64,000 nucleotides of DNA from Lachnospiraceae bacterium A4 (GTDB lineage Bacteria; Bacillota; Clostridia; Lachnospirales; Lachnospiraceae), in assembly GCA_000403215.2 (NCBI GenBank), contig KE159538.1, positions 465,342-529,341 of the forward strand, read 5' to 3'. The notes under the pieces were generated by a model, which ran no database searches, had not been told where the DNA came from, and saw nothing but the letters and a program-made list of their open reading frames with translations. Shown here in pieces: positions 46,433-56,791 of the stretch. Positions within the stretch are counted from its first letter, which is position 1, and every line of letters begins with the position of its first letter. The translations under genes and the position numbers were made by a program.

Positions 46433-47368
46433 TTATATCCGCTCAAAAACTCTGAGTTTCGCACTTTTTGACCTTGAATTGACTTCCAGCTCTTCCTGTG
46501 AAGGCAAAACAGGTTTTCTCGTCACGACCCTTCCATACGGAAGTTTGCCACAGATGCATACAGGAAATTCCGGCGGACATGTACATGGATTCTCCATCTC
46601 TTTAAAGAAACTTTTGACAATCCTGTCCTCCAAAGAATGAAAAGTGATGATACAGAGCCGTCCCTGTGGATGTAACAGATGAATCAAATCGCCAAGCGTA
46701 TTCCTGAGCACTTCCAGCTCGTGATTGCACTCGATCCGGATTGCTTGGAAAGTCCTCTTTGATGGATGTCCTCCCGCTGCACGCAGTTTTGCCGGAATCG
46801 CTGCCCTGATCACTTCATTCAACTCAAATGTCGTCTCAATCGGCTTGTTCCGCCTTGCCTGCACGATATGCTTTGCAATATTCTTGGCAAACTGATCTTC
46901 GCCGTAATCCCTGATCACCCGATACAGCATCTTCTCATCATACTCATTCACAATATTCCTTGCTGTCAGCATCTGGCGCTGGTCCATACGCATATCAAGG
47001 GGTGTGTCATATTTGTAGGTGAAGCCCCTCTCCACCGTGTCAAGCTGATACGATGACACGCCCAGATCAAGCACAATGCCATCTACCTTTTCCACACCCT
47101 GTTCTCTAAGTACTTCTCTCGCATTACAGTAATTATCCCGAATGATGACTGCTTTTTCCCCAAATACCTCCAATCGTTTTCCTGCCGCTTTGATGGCGTC
47201 TGCATCTTGATCTATCCCATACAAGCGGCCATTATCATTGAGTTTCTTACACACTTCGAAAGCATGTCCTCCGCCGCCGAGTGTCCCGTCCAGATACACT
47301 CCCCCCGGCACAATGTTCAATGCTTCAATCGTTTCCTTCAGCAATACTGATGTGTGTTTAAATTCCAT
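46433..47368 (-). CDS. rsmH: 16S rRNA (cytosine-N4) methyltransferase RsmH
   Basis: Methylates C1402 of 16S rRNA with S-adenosylmethionine. 311 residues: [15 protein letters not shown] at the start, the SAM-binding [29 protein letters not shown] and [16 protein letters not shown]. Toward the end come [17 protein letters not shown] and a Cys cluster ([13 protein letters not shown]). Classic second gene of the dcw cluster, after mraZ. Confidence 0.96.
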   Translation of the reverse strand: MEFKHTSVLLKETIEALNIVPGGVYLDGTLGGGGHAFEVCKKLNDNGRLYGIDQDADAIKAAGKRLEVFGEKAVIIRDNYCNAREVLREQGVEKVDGIVLDLGVSSYQLDTVERGFTYKYDTPLDMRMDQRQMLTARNIVNEYDEKMLYRVIRDYGEDQFAKNIAKHIVQARRNKPIETTFELNEVIRAAIPAKLRAAGGHPSKRTFQAIRIECNHELEVLRNTLGDLIHLLHPQGRLCIITFHSLEDRIVKSFFKEMENPCTCPPEFPVCICGKLPYGRVVTRKPVLPSQEELEVNSRSKSAKLRVFERI

Positions 47369-47426
47369 TCATGACTTCCTTTCCGAAGTCCCCCCAGTGT
47401 CTTGCTGGAAGCTCTAATTCCCCCGA

Positions 47427-47858
47427 CTAGAGCATCAGTCCCAGCTCAGACATATGTTCTGCGATATCATCCATATCGTCATATTCTGAAGTTTCCTCCC
47501 AACGTTCTTTGCTCCAGATCTCAATCCGTCCGCCCACTCCCACAAGCGCCACTTCTTTGTCCAGAGCTGCAAATTCCCTTAACACAGACGGTATCAGTAT
47601 TCTTCCCTGTTTATCTACCTCCACGCTGGCTGCACCCGCCAGAAAAAAACGGACAAATTTGCGAGCACCCTTGTCCATAAGCGGCAAAGCTTTCAGCTTC
47701 TCTTCAAAAGCGGACCACTCCGTGTTGTCATACACAAACAGACAGCCATCAAGTCCCTTCGTTACCACGAAATCATCTCCCAAAACTTCGCGGAACTTAG
47801 AGGGAATAGTCAGCCTGCCTTTTGCGTCAATCGTATGATTGTATTCACCCATGAACAT
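47427..47858 (-). CDS. mraZ: transcriptional regulator MraZ
   Basis: AbrB-like regulator that represses the dcw operon. 143 residues with two double-psi repeats: MFMGEYNHTIDAKGRLTIPS, and a second half with SVEVDKQGRILIPSVLREFA. I place the start at 47858 (MFMGEY, as in relatives). Longer readings would begin inside its own operator repeats. The gene opens the division cluster and should regulate itself through the four upstream repeats. Confidence 0.94.
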   Translation of the reverse strand: MFMGEYNHTIDAKGRLTIPSKFREVLGDDFVVTKGLDGCLFVYDNTEWSAFEEKLKALPLMDKGARKFVRFFLAGAASVEVDKQGRILIPSVLREFAALDKEVALVGVGGRIEIWSKERWEETSEYDDMDDIAEHMSELGLML

Positions 47859-47868
47859 GCAACCACCA

Positions 47869-47905
47869 CCACTTTGCACCACTTTGTTCCACTTTCTGCC
47901 ACTTT
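47869..47905 (-). promoter_or_regulatory. MraZ operator: four 10-bp direct repeats
   Basis: Minus strand carries AAAGTGG four times at exactly 10-base spacing (plus-strand CCACTTT at 47869, 47879, 47889, 47899). Known MraZ sites are direct repeats of GTGG-type boxes just before mraZ. The repeats overlap the transcript start and ribosome site, fitting autorepression. Confidence 0.88.
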
Positions 47906-47911
47906 AATTAC

Positions 47912-47940
47912 ATTCTACATGAAAAGCAATCAAATAACAA
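47912..47940 (-). promoter_or_regulatory. promoter of the mraZ-dcw operon
   Basis: Minus strand TTGTTA (47940-47935), 17-base spacer, TAGAAT (47917-47912). The first MraZ repeat begins 6 bases downstream of the -10. Confidence 0.7.
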
Positions 47941-47964
47941 GTATTTCTTTCATTTTATTGTCAC

Positions 47965-48006
47965 AAAAAATGGAGAAATCACACAGAAAATATGTGCGAT
48001 TTCTCC
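47965..48006 (-). terminator. polC terminator
   Basis: 14-bp stem (47972-47985 with 47993-48006, one G-T pair), then ATTTTTT on the minus strand. It ends the pyrH-to-polC series and insulates mraZ. Confidence 0.9.
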
Positions 48007-48008
48007 TT

Positions 48009-51000
48009 CTACCCAACTAAATCAAACAGACTAATTTGGTTGGACTCAGGGATATCCCCCAGAAGTCCCAAGTCCGCCATCAAATCAATTACCGTCTTAG
48101 AAACCTTCGTCCGGCTTCTGAAATCATCTTTTGACAGAAATGGCCCGTCCTTTGCCGCCTCCATAATCGCGTCCGCCGCCTTCTCTCCCAGTCCTTCGAT
48201 ACTGCTCAGCGACGGCATCACCCTGTCATTGACAATCTGAAAATTTCTTGAGTGCGCTTTGAAAATATCAATCGGCTCAAACTCAAAGCCCCTCGCATAC
48301 ATCTCCTGCACAATGCGCATATCCTTTAAAGCATCCTGCTCCTTGTTGGACAGGCTGTCGCTGCGTTTTCTGTACTCTGCCATGACGCGCTCCAAGTGCT
48401 CACGCCCCAGACACATAATCTCATAGGAAAACGCCGAAGCCCTGATGCTGAAAAACGCACAGTAGTATGCCAGCGGATAATTAATCTTACAGTAAGCAAT
48501 CCGCCAGCCCATCATAACATACGCCGCCGCATGTGCTTTCGGAAACATATACTGAATCTTCTCGCACGACCAGACATACCAGTCCGGCACGTTATGGTCA
48601 AGCATATCCTGCTTCCATTCCTCCCAGTTCCCGCATTTTTTCTTTGCGACAGTCCCCTTTCGCACCGCCTCCATAATCTTAAAAGACTCCTCAGAATCCA
48701 GTCCCATACCTATCAGATACGTCATAATGTCATCGCGCGTACAGATTGCCGTGGAAATTGTCGCCTTTCCCTCCTGAATCAGCGTCTGTGCATTGCCGAG
48801 CCAAACATCTGTTCCGTGCGACAGTCCGGAGATTCTGACAAGGTCGGAAAAATATTTGGGCTGCGCATCAATGACCATCTGCATCGCAAAATCCGTGCCA
48901 AATTCTGGAATGCCAAGACAACCCAGCTTACATCCTCCGATATCCTCCGGTGTGATGCCGAGCGCTGACGTATTCTGAAAAAGTGTCATCACCTCCTGAT
49001 CGTCAAGCGGAATTGTTGTCGGGTCAATTCCCGTCAAATCCTGCAACATACGAATCATCGTCGGATCGTCGTGCCCCAGAATGTCAAGTTTGAGCAGATT
49101 ATGGTCAATCGAATGGTAATCAAAATGTGTTGTAATCGTATCCGTTGTCATATCGTTTGCGGGATGCTGTACCGGTGTGAATGAGTTGATCTCCTCCCCC
49201 ACTGGCAGCACGACGATACCGCCCGGATGCTGTCCCGTGGTGCGCCGCACGCCCACACAGCCCTCCACAATGCGGTTGATTTCGCTGGTTCTTTTGTGTT
49301 TTCCGCGCTCTTCATAATAGTTCTTCACATAGCCAAAAGCGGTCTTGTCCGCCAGCGTGCCGATCGTCCCGGCGCGGAAGGTCTGGCCATATCCAAAAAT
49401 AACCTCCGTATATTTGTGCGCCTTACTCTGGTATTCGCCCGAAAAATTCAAGTCTATATCGGGCTCTTTGTTTCCTTTAAAGCCAAGAAATGTCTCGAAC
49501 GGAATGTCAAAACCGTCCTTAACGAGCTTCTCCCCGCAGACCGGACAGAGCTTGTCAGGCATATCGCAGCCTGCCATTCCAGCAAACTTCTTGACCTCCT
49601 CCGAATAAAAATCACTGTAGTGGCGGTTTTTGCAATAATAGTGCGGGCTGAGCGGATTCACCTCCGTGATTCCCGCCATCGTCGCCACAAAGGACGAACC
49701 GACAGACCCGCGCGAGCCCACCAGATAACCGTCCTCCACCGACTTCCACACAAGCTTCTGCGCAATGATATACATCACGGCAAATCCGTTGCTGATGATC
49801 GAGTTCAGCTCGCGTTTGAGCCTTGCCTCCACAATGTCAGGAAGCTCGTCACCATACATTTCGTGCGCTTTCCTGTAGCAGATCTCCGTGAGCTGCTGGT
49901 CACTGTTCTCAATGACCGGCGGGCATTTATCCGGTCGCACTGGCGCGATTCGGTCACACATATCTGCAATCATGTTCGTGTTGGTGATGACGATCTCCTC
50001 CGCTTTCTCGCTGCCCAGATAATAAGAAAACTCATCCAGCATCTCCTCCGTCGTGCGAAGGTATAACGGCGCCTGATCATCTGCATCTTTAAAGCCTTTC
50101 CCCGTCATAATAATACGCCTGTACACTTCGTCCTCCGGGTCCAGAAAATGCACATCACAGGTGGCAACCACAGGTTTTTGAAACTGTTCTCCCAGCTTGA
50201 CCACCCGTTTGTTCAGCGCGATCAGATCCTCTTCCGAGTTGATCTCCCGGTGTCTGTCCGACTCTAGCATAAATCGGTTGTTGCCGATCGGCTGGATTTC
50301 AAGATAGTCATAAAACGATACAATACGGGCAATCTGCTCATCGCTCTGCCCGTCCAGCATCGCGCGGAACAGCTCTCCCGCCTCACAGGCGCTTCCCAGA
50401 ATTAGTCCTTCCCGGTACTTCATGATAAGGCTCTTGGGAATCAAGGGTCTTTTATAAAAATACGTCAGATGCGACTCTGATACCAGTTTATACAAATTAA
50501 TGCGCCCTGTCTGGTTTTTGGCCAGTATAATAATATGAAATGAATGGAGTTTTCTGACTGCATCAACGCTGGATTTCCCCATCTCATTCATCTCTGCAAG
50601 CGTGTAGACCTCCTCCTTTGCCAGCATCTCGATGAATTTCATAAAAATCTCTGCGGTACACTCCGCGTCGTCAACTGCCCGGTGGTGGTTTTCCAGTGAA
50701 ATCTTTAACGTTTTTGCAACCGCATCCAGCGTATATTTCGCCTGCCCCGTCAGCAGCATCCGTGCAATGCCGACCGTATCTACATAGGTGAAATCTACGG
50801 GAAGCTGCTGCCTCTTTGCATTTTCCTTGATAAAGCTCACATCAAAGTTTGCATTGTGTGCCACGAGCACCGCATCTCCCACAAAGTCCAGAAACTGAGG
50901 CAGAATCGTCTCGATGGTCTCTGCCTCCATCACCATGCTGTCATTGATGCCGGTCAATTTCTCGATTTCAAACGGAATCGGCACTTCAGGGTTGACAAAG

Positions 51001-52532
51001 ACAGAAAAGCGGTCTACAACTTGTCCCTTGTCCACCTTCACGGCGCCAATCTCTATAATGCGGTTTGCAACTGGCGAAAATCCGGTTGTCTCGATATCAA
51101 ATACCACAAACGTACCGTCAAGCCGCTGCCCTTTGTCACCAGTCACAATCTCTTTGAGGTCATCGACCAGATAGCCCTCCACGCCATAGATCACCTTAAA
51201 TTCATCTCCATGCTCTAGGGCATGGTTTGCATCCGGAAAAGCCTGCACACAGCCGTGGTCTGTGATGGCAAGCGCCCTGTGCCCCCACTTTTTTGCACGC
51301 TTGATAATGTCCTTGACATCTGAGACACCATCCATGTCGCTCATCTTGGTATGGCAGTGCAGTTCTACGCGCTTTCTCGCGCTATTGTCCATCCGTGCCG
51401 TCGTAAAATCAGGGATTTTCATGACACCGACAACAGACCCGATCGTCAGTTCTCTGTCGAAGGTATCATTTACTGTGACACCCTTTATTTTCAAAAATGC
51501 CCCTGTCTTTAAATCTGCCGTGAGTTCTGCAAGCTGGTCATTATGTATAAACATTTTAACCTTGATCGTATCGGTAAAGTCTGTGATCTCAAAACTTACA
51601 ATCGTTCGCTCATTTCGGATTTCGCGGGTTTCCAGTGCGCGCACTTTGCCCCGTATCACCACCTCGCCCATCTCGCCCCAGATTTCCTCGATGTTGATGC
51701 TCTCCTCCTCAAAATCACGGCCAAAAATAATATTAGGATTGTCCGAACGCTTTAACGCCCGGCGCTGCATACTCTTGTCGGCGCCCTTTTCGAAGCTGCC
51801 AAAGGATTTCCGCTCTGCACCATAGGATGCCGGGGGCTTCTGTTTTGCTGCGGCAGCGGTCTTTGGCTTCTCTGTTGCAGACGCTGTGCCCGCCGCCTCT
51901 TTTTCTTTGGCAGATGCTGCCTGCGGCTCTCCGGAAAAAATCTCCGCGTTCCCGTCAAAGCGGCTGCTGATTACCTCCACAATTCTTCTGATGCGGAGGG
52001 CGTCCTCCTCCTTATATTTGCTTGCCTTCGCTTCTTTGTAAGCTGTCTGAAATTTGACCTGAAATCCACACCGCTCATTCAACACCTTGTCCAGAATGCC
52101 AATCAGCTCGTCCTCCTTGGACTTTGCAATCACGCTGTCCTCGAGAATAATCTCCATGACAGCCTCCTCTGGAAACTGAATGTCTGCCTGACGGAATATC
52201 GTGTAGAGTATATGGTCGCATTCCTTGATTTCCATCAATATACTGTCACGGTACAACTCCATCAGCTTCTGGGGATTGTACTGCCCGGAAAGGACAAACC
52301 GCTCATATAGTTTTACTTGAAGCTCCTCCCGCGGAAAAAATTGTTTCTTAATTTCTCGCTCCACCGCATATACAAGCTCCTTTTGTATTAACCGCTCACT
52401 TCTAAAAAATACACGCAGGAAATCTTTTCTTTTTGTCGCGGTGATTCGCTCCACCATCGTCTGCTCAAATAAATCCTTCTGCACACCGCCTAATTCAAGA
52501 TTTGGAAATGCCTCGAAAAATCTCTTTTCCAT
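48009..52532 (-). CDS. polC: DNA polymerase III PolC (alpha subunit with 3'-5' exonuclease)
   Basis: Main replicative polymerase of low-GC Gram-positives. 1507 residues: an N-terminal domain, an Ala/Lys linker (about 200-245) and an OB fold (VVIRGKVRALETREIRNERT). The PHP domain is split around the exonuclease (VELHCHTKMSDMDG). The exonuclease shows VVFDIETTGFSP and LVAHNANFDVSF. The polymerase has EPDIDLNFSGEYQ, GTIGTLADKTAFGYVK and HPGGIVV. A four-Cys zinc site (CDMPDKLCPVCGE) is present. Start with GAGG 6 bases upstream; ispG precedes it by 13 bases. Confidence 0.97.
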   Translation of the reverse strand: MEKRFFEAFPNLELGGVQKDLFEQTMVERITATKRKDFLRVFFRSERLIQKELVYAVEREIKKQFFPREELQVKLYERFVLSGQYNPQKLMELYRDSILMEIKECDHILYTIFRQADIQFPEEAVMEIILEDSVIAKSKEDELIGILDKVLNERCGFQVKFQTAYKEAKASKYKEEDALRIRRIVEVISSRFDGNAEIFSGEPQAASAKEKEAAGTASATEKPKTAAAAKQKPPASYGAERKSFGSFEKGADKSMQRRALKRSDNPNIIFGRDFEEESINIEEIWGEMGEVVIRGKVRALETREIRNERTIVSFEITDFTDTIKVKMFIHNDQLAELTADLKTGAFLKIKGVTVNDTFDRELTIGSVVGVMKIPDFTTARMDNSARKRVELHCHTKMSDMDGVSDVKDIIKRAKKWGHRALAITDHGCVQAFPDANHALEHGDEFKVIYGVEGYLVDDLKEIVTGDKGQRLDGTFVVFDIETTGFSPVANRIIEIGAVKVDKGQVVDRFSVFVNPEVPIPFEIEKLTGINDSMVMEAETIETILPQFLDFVGDAVLVAHNANFDVSFIKENAKRQQLPVDFTYVDTVGIARMLLTGQAKYTLDAVAKTLKISLENHHRAVDDAECTAEIFMKFIEMLAKEEVYTLAEMNEMGKSSVDAVRKLHSFHIIILAKNQTGRINLYKLVSESHLTYFYKRPLIPKSLIMKYREGLILGSACEAGELFRAMLDGQSDEQIARIVSFYDYLEIQPIGNNRFMLESDRHREINSEEDLIALNKRVVKLGEQFQKPVVATCDVHFLDPEDEVYRRIIMTGKGFKDADDQAPLYLRTTEEMLDEFSYYLGSEKAEEIVITNTNMIADMCDRIAPVRPDKCPPVIENSDQQLTEICYRKAHEMYGDELPDIVEARLKRELNSIISNGFAVMYIIAQKLVWKSVEDGYLVGSRGSVGSSFVATMAGITEVNPLSPHYYCKNRHYSDFYSEEVKKFAGMAGCDMPDKLCPVCGEKLVKDGFDIPFETFLGFKGNKEPDIDLNFSGEYQSKAHKYTEVIFGYGQTFRAGTIGTLADKTAFGYVKNYYEERGKHKRTSEINRIVEGCVGVRRTTGQHPGGIVVLPVGEEINSFTPVQHPANDMTTDTITTHFDYHSIDHNLLKLDILGHDDPTMIRMLQDLTGIDPTTIPLDDQEVMTLFQNTSALGITPEDIGGCKLGCLGIPEFGTDFAMQMVIDAQPKYFSDLVRISGLSHGTDVWLGNAQTLIQEGKATISTAICTRDDIMTYLIGMGLDSEESFKIMEAVRKGTVAKKKCGNWEEWKQDMLDHNVPDWYVWSCEKIQYMFPKAHAAAYVMMGWRIAYCKINYPLAYYCAFFSIRASAFSYEIMCLGREHLERVMAEYRKRSDSLSNKEQDALKDMRIVQEMYARGFEFEPIDIFKAHSRNFQIVNDRVMPSLSSIEGLGEKAADAIMEAAKDGPFLSKDDFRSRTKVSKTVIDLMADLGLLGDIPESNQISLFDLVG

Positions 52533-52545
52533 CCCTCACCTCAAC

Positions 52546-53607
52546 CTATTTCCAATGGTCCAGTTCATACTTCAATGTATCTAAAAGCGCACCTTCTGGC
52601 ACTTTTTTAACAATCTCTCCCTTTTTGATTAACAGTCCCTCTCCAATACCTCCCGCAATGCCAAGATCGGCCTCCTTTGCCTCGCCGGGACCGTTGACGG
52701 CACAGCCCATCACAGCCACCTTGATATCAAGAGCATAGTCCTGCACCATTGTCTCTACCTGATTTGCCAGTCCGATCAAATCAATGTTGGTTCTGCCGCA
52801 CGTCGGGCAGGATACCACCTCAATGCCGCCTGTCCGCAGCCCTAACGTGCGCAGAATCAGCTTTGCTGACTTAATCTCCTCGACAGGGTCACCCGTCAGA
52901 GACACGCGGATTGTATCGCCGATTCCCTGATAAAGTATGATGCCAAGCCCTGCTGCCGACTTGATGTTTCCGCTTGTCACCGTGCCAGCCTCCGTGATGC
53001 CTACATGCAGCGGATACTGTGTCTTGTCCGCAAGCAGCTCATGCGCCTTCACGCACATCATGACATCCGAGGATTTGATACTGATTACCAGATTGTCATA
53101 ATCCAAATCTTCAATGATATGCACTTTGTCCAGTGCGCTCTCCACAATACCCTCCGCCGTGACGCCGTGATACCGCTCGATCAATTCCTTTTCGAGCGAC
53201 CCGCTGTTTACACCGACTCGAATCGGTACTGAGCGCTCTCTGGCCGCCCGCACAACCTCCGCAACCTTCTCCTTACTCCCAATGTTTCCGGGATTGATAC
53301 GAATTTTGTCAGCGCCGTACTCGATCGCTGCAACCGCCATCTTATAATCAAAATGAATGTCCGCCACCAGCGGAATAGAAATGTCCGCCAACTGTGCCTT
53401 AATCTGTGCAATCGCCTTGGCTGCCTCCAAATCCGGCACCGTACACCGGACGATGTCACAGCCTGCTTTGGCAAGCCGCCGAATCTGCGCCACTGTCGCC
53501 GCCACGTCGTTTGTTTTCGTGTTGGTCATAGACTGAATCAGAATCGGATTTCCGCCGCCGATCACCCTGTCCCCAATGTGTATTACTTTTGTTTTATCCC
53601 GATACAT
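52546..53607 (-). CDS. ispG: (E)-4-hydroxy-3-methylbut-2-enyl-diphosphate synthase
   Basis: [4Fe-4S] enzyme of the MEP isoprenoid pathway, making HMBPP. 353 residues: the TIM-barrel part starts TKVIHIGDRVIGGGNPILIQ. The cluster ligands are in VSCPTCGRTNIDL and VMGCAVNGPGEAKEAD. With dxr, cdsA, rseP and uppS it forms the conserved envelope/isoprenoid block. AGGAG is 6 bases before the ATG. Confidence 0.97.
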   Translation of the reverse strand: MYRDKTKVIHIGDRVIGGGNPILIQSMTNTKTNDVAATVAQIRRLAKAGCDIVRCTVPDLEAAKAIAQIKAQLADISIPLVADIHFDYKMAVAAIEYGADKIRINPGNIGSKEKVAEVVRAARERSVPIRVGVNSGSLEKELIERYHGVTAEGIVESALDKVHIIEDLDYDNLVISIKSSDVMMCVKAHELLADKTQYPLHVGITEAGTVTSGNIKSAAGLGIILYQGIGDTIRVSLTGDPVEEIKSAKLILRTLGLRTGGIEVVSCPTCGRTNIDLIGLANQVETMVQDYALDIKVAVMGCAVNGPGEAKEADLGIAGGIGEGLLIKKGEIVKKVPEGALLDTLKYELDHWK

Positions 53608-53682
53608 AATTTTCTCCTAATTGAATTTGCATTCCCCCTTTCCGATACACAGCTTCCGGGCATCGCTTGGGAAAATACTGTT

Positions 53683-54759
53683 TTAATGTACAAAAATCCT
53701 CGCAATATCGTTGTACAGTACAAAGACCATCAGCACCATCAGCGCCACAAACCCGACAAAATGCACCAAGCCTTCCTTGTCGGGTGACACTGGTTTGCCG
53801 CGCACCACCTCCACGAGCAGAAACAGAAGCCTTCCGCCGTCCAGTGCCGGTAATGGCAGCAGATTCATAATGCCAAGGTTCACGCTGAGCAGCACCGCAA
53901 AGTTAATCATCGTGAGCACGACCGTCGGCAGTCCATATGGCTTTGTCACCTCAATCGTCTCATCAATTGTCGCCGCAATGCCGACTGGTCCAGACAGATC
54001 ATTTGCAGAAAGTTTCCCCTGCACCAGCATCAGCAGACTCTTGATCGTCGTTTTGAACCAGTAACGCACCTCATAGGCACTGTATTTGATCAAATCCAGC
54101 CCCTTGCATTTGATGGTCTCTCCAATTGTAAAGCCGATATAATACCGATTGTCCTGCTCGTGAAACTTGGGTGTGACGACCGTCGTATATTTTGCGCCGT
54201 CCCGCTTATACTCGATCTCCATCGGCTCACCGCCGCTCAATGCAGATGCAAAAGTCACTTCCCCCTGTAAATAAATGCGCTCTCCGTCAATCTTTGTGAT
54301 GATGTCTCCCTCTTGCAGCCCTGCCTCCTGCGCCGGATATCCCTCTGTCAGAGAATTGATTGTCGGTATCACCTCGCCCGAGAAACCAACAACGATCAAC
54401 GACAGCAAAAACGCGAGAATAATATTAAAAAATGGTCCTGCAAAGACAGTTGCAATTCTTGACCAGACATTTGCCTCTTGAAAGGCGCCCTCTGGCTTCT
54501 GCCCCTCCTTCTCCTCACCCTCAGGCGCTGTCGAGTAAATCCCATCCTCGCCCTCGAACATACATGCGCCGCCAATCGGCAGCAGCTTGAGCACATATTT
54601 CGTCTCACCCTTTGTAAACTTGATAATATCCGGTCCCATGCCGATCGAAAACTGTAGTACCTTGATACCATTCAATTTTGCAATCAGAAAGTGTCCCAGC
54701 TCATGCGCGATCACCACCACGCCAAAAATCAGCACAAATACAATAATTGTGACAACCAT
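53683..54759 (-). CDS. rseP: RIP zinc metalloprotease RseP-like
   Basis: Site-2 protease that cuts membrane-bound anti-sigma factors and leftover signal peptides. 358 residues with four helices. The zinc site HELGH is at residues 19-23 (VVIAHELGHFLIAKLNG), a central PDZ domain includes GYPAQEAGLQEGDIITKIDG, and LLPLPALDGGRLLF lies near the end. Target in this organism unknown. Dxr gene ends 4 bases before its start, so they are coupled. Confidence 0.94.
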   Translation of the reverse strand: MVVTIIVFVLIFGVVVIAHELGHFLIAKLNGIKVLQFSIGMGPDIIKFTKGETKYVLKLLPIGGACMFEGEDGIYSTAPEGEEKEGQKPEGAFQEANVWSRIATVFAGPFFNIILAFLLSLIVVGFSGEVIPTINSLTEGYPAQEAGLQEGDIITKIDGERIYLQGEVTFASALSGGEPMEIEYKRDGAKYTTVVTPKFHEQDNRYYIGFTIGETIKCKGLDLIKYSAYEVRYWFKTTIKSLLMLVQGKLSANDLSGPVGIAATIDETIEVTKPYGLPTVVLTMINFAVLLSVNLGIMNLLPLPALDGGRLLFLLVEVVRGKPVSPDKEGLVHFVGFVALMVLMVFVLYNDIARIFVH

Positions 54760-54762
54760 TCC

Positions 54763-55908
54763 CTATTCTGTCCTCCTCCGAATCAACTCATATGTCTCCT
54801 GCTCTGTCCGCAAAATCTCCTCCACACTAGGATTTTCTATTCTGTGATGCGCCCTCATACACAGCTCGATCATCTCAGGAATCTGCAAAAAGCGAAGCTT
54901 TCTGTTGAGAAACAGGCTGACTGCCCGCTCATTTGCCGCATTGAATACCGTCGGCATACTTCCGCCCTCCTCCGCCGCCTGCATCGCCAGCTTTAACCCG
55001 GTAAAAGTATCCATATCCGGCTTCTCAAAAGTAATGCTTCCAAGCTCATAGAAATCCACCCGTTTTCCAGCCATCGGCCGCCTGTCCGGGTAAAACAGCG
55101 CATACTGTATCGGCAGCTTCATATCCGGCGTTCCAAGCTGTGCTATGATTCCGCCATCTACATATTCCACCATCGAGTGAATGATACTCTGCGGATGCAC
55201 TACCACCTGAATCTGGTCCAAGCGAACGCCAAACAGCCATTTCGCTTCCATGACCTCAAGCCCTTTATTGACAAGTGTCGCCGAATCAATGGTAATCTTG
55301 TGTCCCATAGACCAATTCGGATGCTTTAACGCATCCTCAAGCTGTACCTGTTCTAACTGCTGTCTCGTCCGTCCACGGAAAGGCCCTCCCGATGCCGTGA
55401 TCAGCAGTTTGCTGATGCGGTCTTTCTTCTCCCCCTGCATCGACTGGAAAATCGCACTGTGCTCGCTGTCAACCGGCAGAATCGACACGCCCATTTCGGC
55501 CGCAAGCGGCATAATGATATGGCCGGCTGTGACCAGCGTCTCCTTATTTGCCAGCGCAATATCTTTGCCTTTTTTGATCGCAGCGATCGTCGGCAGAATG
55601 CCGATCATTCCGACAATCGCAGTCACCAGCAGTTGTGCCTCCTCCATCTCTGCGATCGCCAGCAGCCCCTCCATGCCCGGCACTATCTGTACTTCCAGAT
55701 CTGCCAGTCTGGTTTTTAATTCCTTACAGTCCGCCTCGCGCTGCAACGAAACCAGTTTCGGCTGAAATTCCCTTACCTGTTTTTCCAGCAGCTCAATATT
55801 TGTCCCTGCTGCCAGCCCCACCACCTGCAACTCAGGATTGTCGCGCACAAGCTCAAGTGTCTGTGTGCCAATCGAGCCCGTAGAACCCAGTATTGCTATT
55901 TTTTTCAC
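54763..55908 (-). CDS. dxr: 1-deoxy-D-xylulose 5-phosphate reductoisomerase
   Basis: Second step of the MEP pathway; NADPH-dependent and the target of fosmidomycin. 381 residues: the Rossmann start KKIAILGSTGSIGTQTLELV, then ALANKETLVTAGH, the metal and substrate site PVDSEHSAIFQ, and ITASGGPFRGR. I prefer the GTG start at 55908, which has AAGGAGG 8 bases upstream; the longer reading adds 16 unlikely residues. Confidence 0.96.
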   Translation of the reverse strand: MKKIAILGSTGSIGTQTLELVRDNPELQVVGLAAGTNIELLEKQVREFQPKLVSLQREADCKELKTRLADLEVQIVPGMEGLLAIAEMEEAQLLVTAIVGMIGILPTIAAIKKGKDIALANKETLVTAGHIIMPLAAEMGVSILPVDSEHSAIFQSMQGEKKDRISKLLITASGGPFRGRTRQQLEQVQLEDALKHPNWSMGHKITIDSATLVNKGLEVMEAKWLFGVRLDQIQVVVHPQSIIHSMVEYVDGGIIAQLGTPDMKLPIQYALFYPDRRPMAGKRVDFYELGSITFEKPDMDTFTGLKLAMQAAEEGGSMPTVFNAANERAVSLFLNRKLRFLQIPEMIELCMRAHHRIENPSVEEILRTEQETYELIRRRTE

Positions 55909-55942
55909 GAAGTTCTCCTCCTTATTATATTCCCAAAATCGT

Positions 55943-56791
55943 TCATCCATGCCCATTCATCAGAATTGTAATTAAAAAGTATGTGATCGGTGCGGTAAAA
56001 ATCACGCTGTCAAACCGGTCCATAATGCCGCCATGACCCGGAATCAGATTTCCGTAATCCTTTATCTCATGATTGCGCTTGACTGCGGACGCAGCCAAAT
56101 CCCCTACCTGTGATATGACAGAGCCAACGCCGCCGACCACTGCCAATATCATCACATACTGCTCCTGTCCAAGCGTGCTGTCCAAATATGCGCCAAACAG
56201 CGCGCCAAACAGCGCTGCACCCACTATGCCGCCCACAGAGCCCTCGACAGACTTCTTAGGACTTAATACCGGCGCAAGCTTGTGCCTGCCAAGCATCACG
56301 CCCGCAAGATAAGCAAACGTATCCGAAATCCACGAGCTAATAAAAATCATCCATACCAGATAAATCCCATCGTCAAGCTGTCTTGTCAGCAGCACAAAGG
56401 ACAACATGACCGGCGCGTAGATGAGCGCAAAGTACGCATCCATCACCTGATCTGCATGATATTTAGGAAAGCCAAACACATACACAGACATCATCGCGAT
56501 CATTGCCAGTAAAATAACCATTACCGCATACGAGGCATCCTGCACGAAATACGTCACCAGATAGTAACAGGTAATGGCTGCAAGCCCCACTATCTCAAGC
56601 GTATTTGGTTTCTGGTCCTTTCTGACTCCGCATGCCCTCGTCAGCTCGAGAAATCCAACCATAGAAATCCCATACAGCACAACTGCCAGTATGATACCTC
56701 CCGGCAGAATCGACGCGAACGCCGCAATCACAAGAATAACTGCACTAATCGTCCTCTCTTTGCTTATTTTTCCCAGAATGTTTGACGCCAT
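55943..56791 (-). CDS. cdsA: phosphatidate cytidylyltransferase
   Basis: Makes CDP-diacylglycerol, the precursor of anionic phospholipids. 282 residues with about eight membrane helices. The family signature is [20 protein letters not shown] followed by GIMDRFDS (near residues 235-262). AAGGAGG is 8 bases before the ATG, which abuts the uppS stop (TAGATG), so the two are translationally coupled. Confidence 0.95.
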   Translation of the reverse strand: MASNILGKISKERTISAVILVIAAFASILPGGIILAVVLYGISMVGFLELTRACGVRKDQKPNTLEIVGLAAITCYYLVTYFVQDASYAVMVILLAMIAMMSVYVFGFPKYHADQVMDAYFALIYAPVMLSFVLLTRQLDDGIYLVWMIFISSWISDTFAYLAGVMLGRHKLAPVLSPKKSVEGSVGGIVGAALFGALFGAYLDSTLGQEQYVMILAVVGGVGSVISQVGDLAASAVKRNHEIKDYGNLIPGHGGIMDRFDSVIFTAPITYFLITILMNGHG

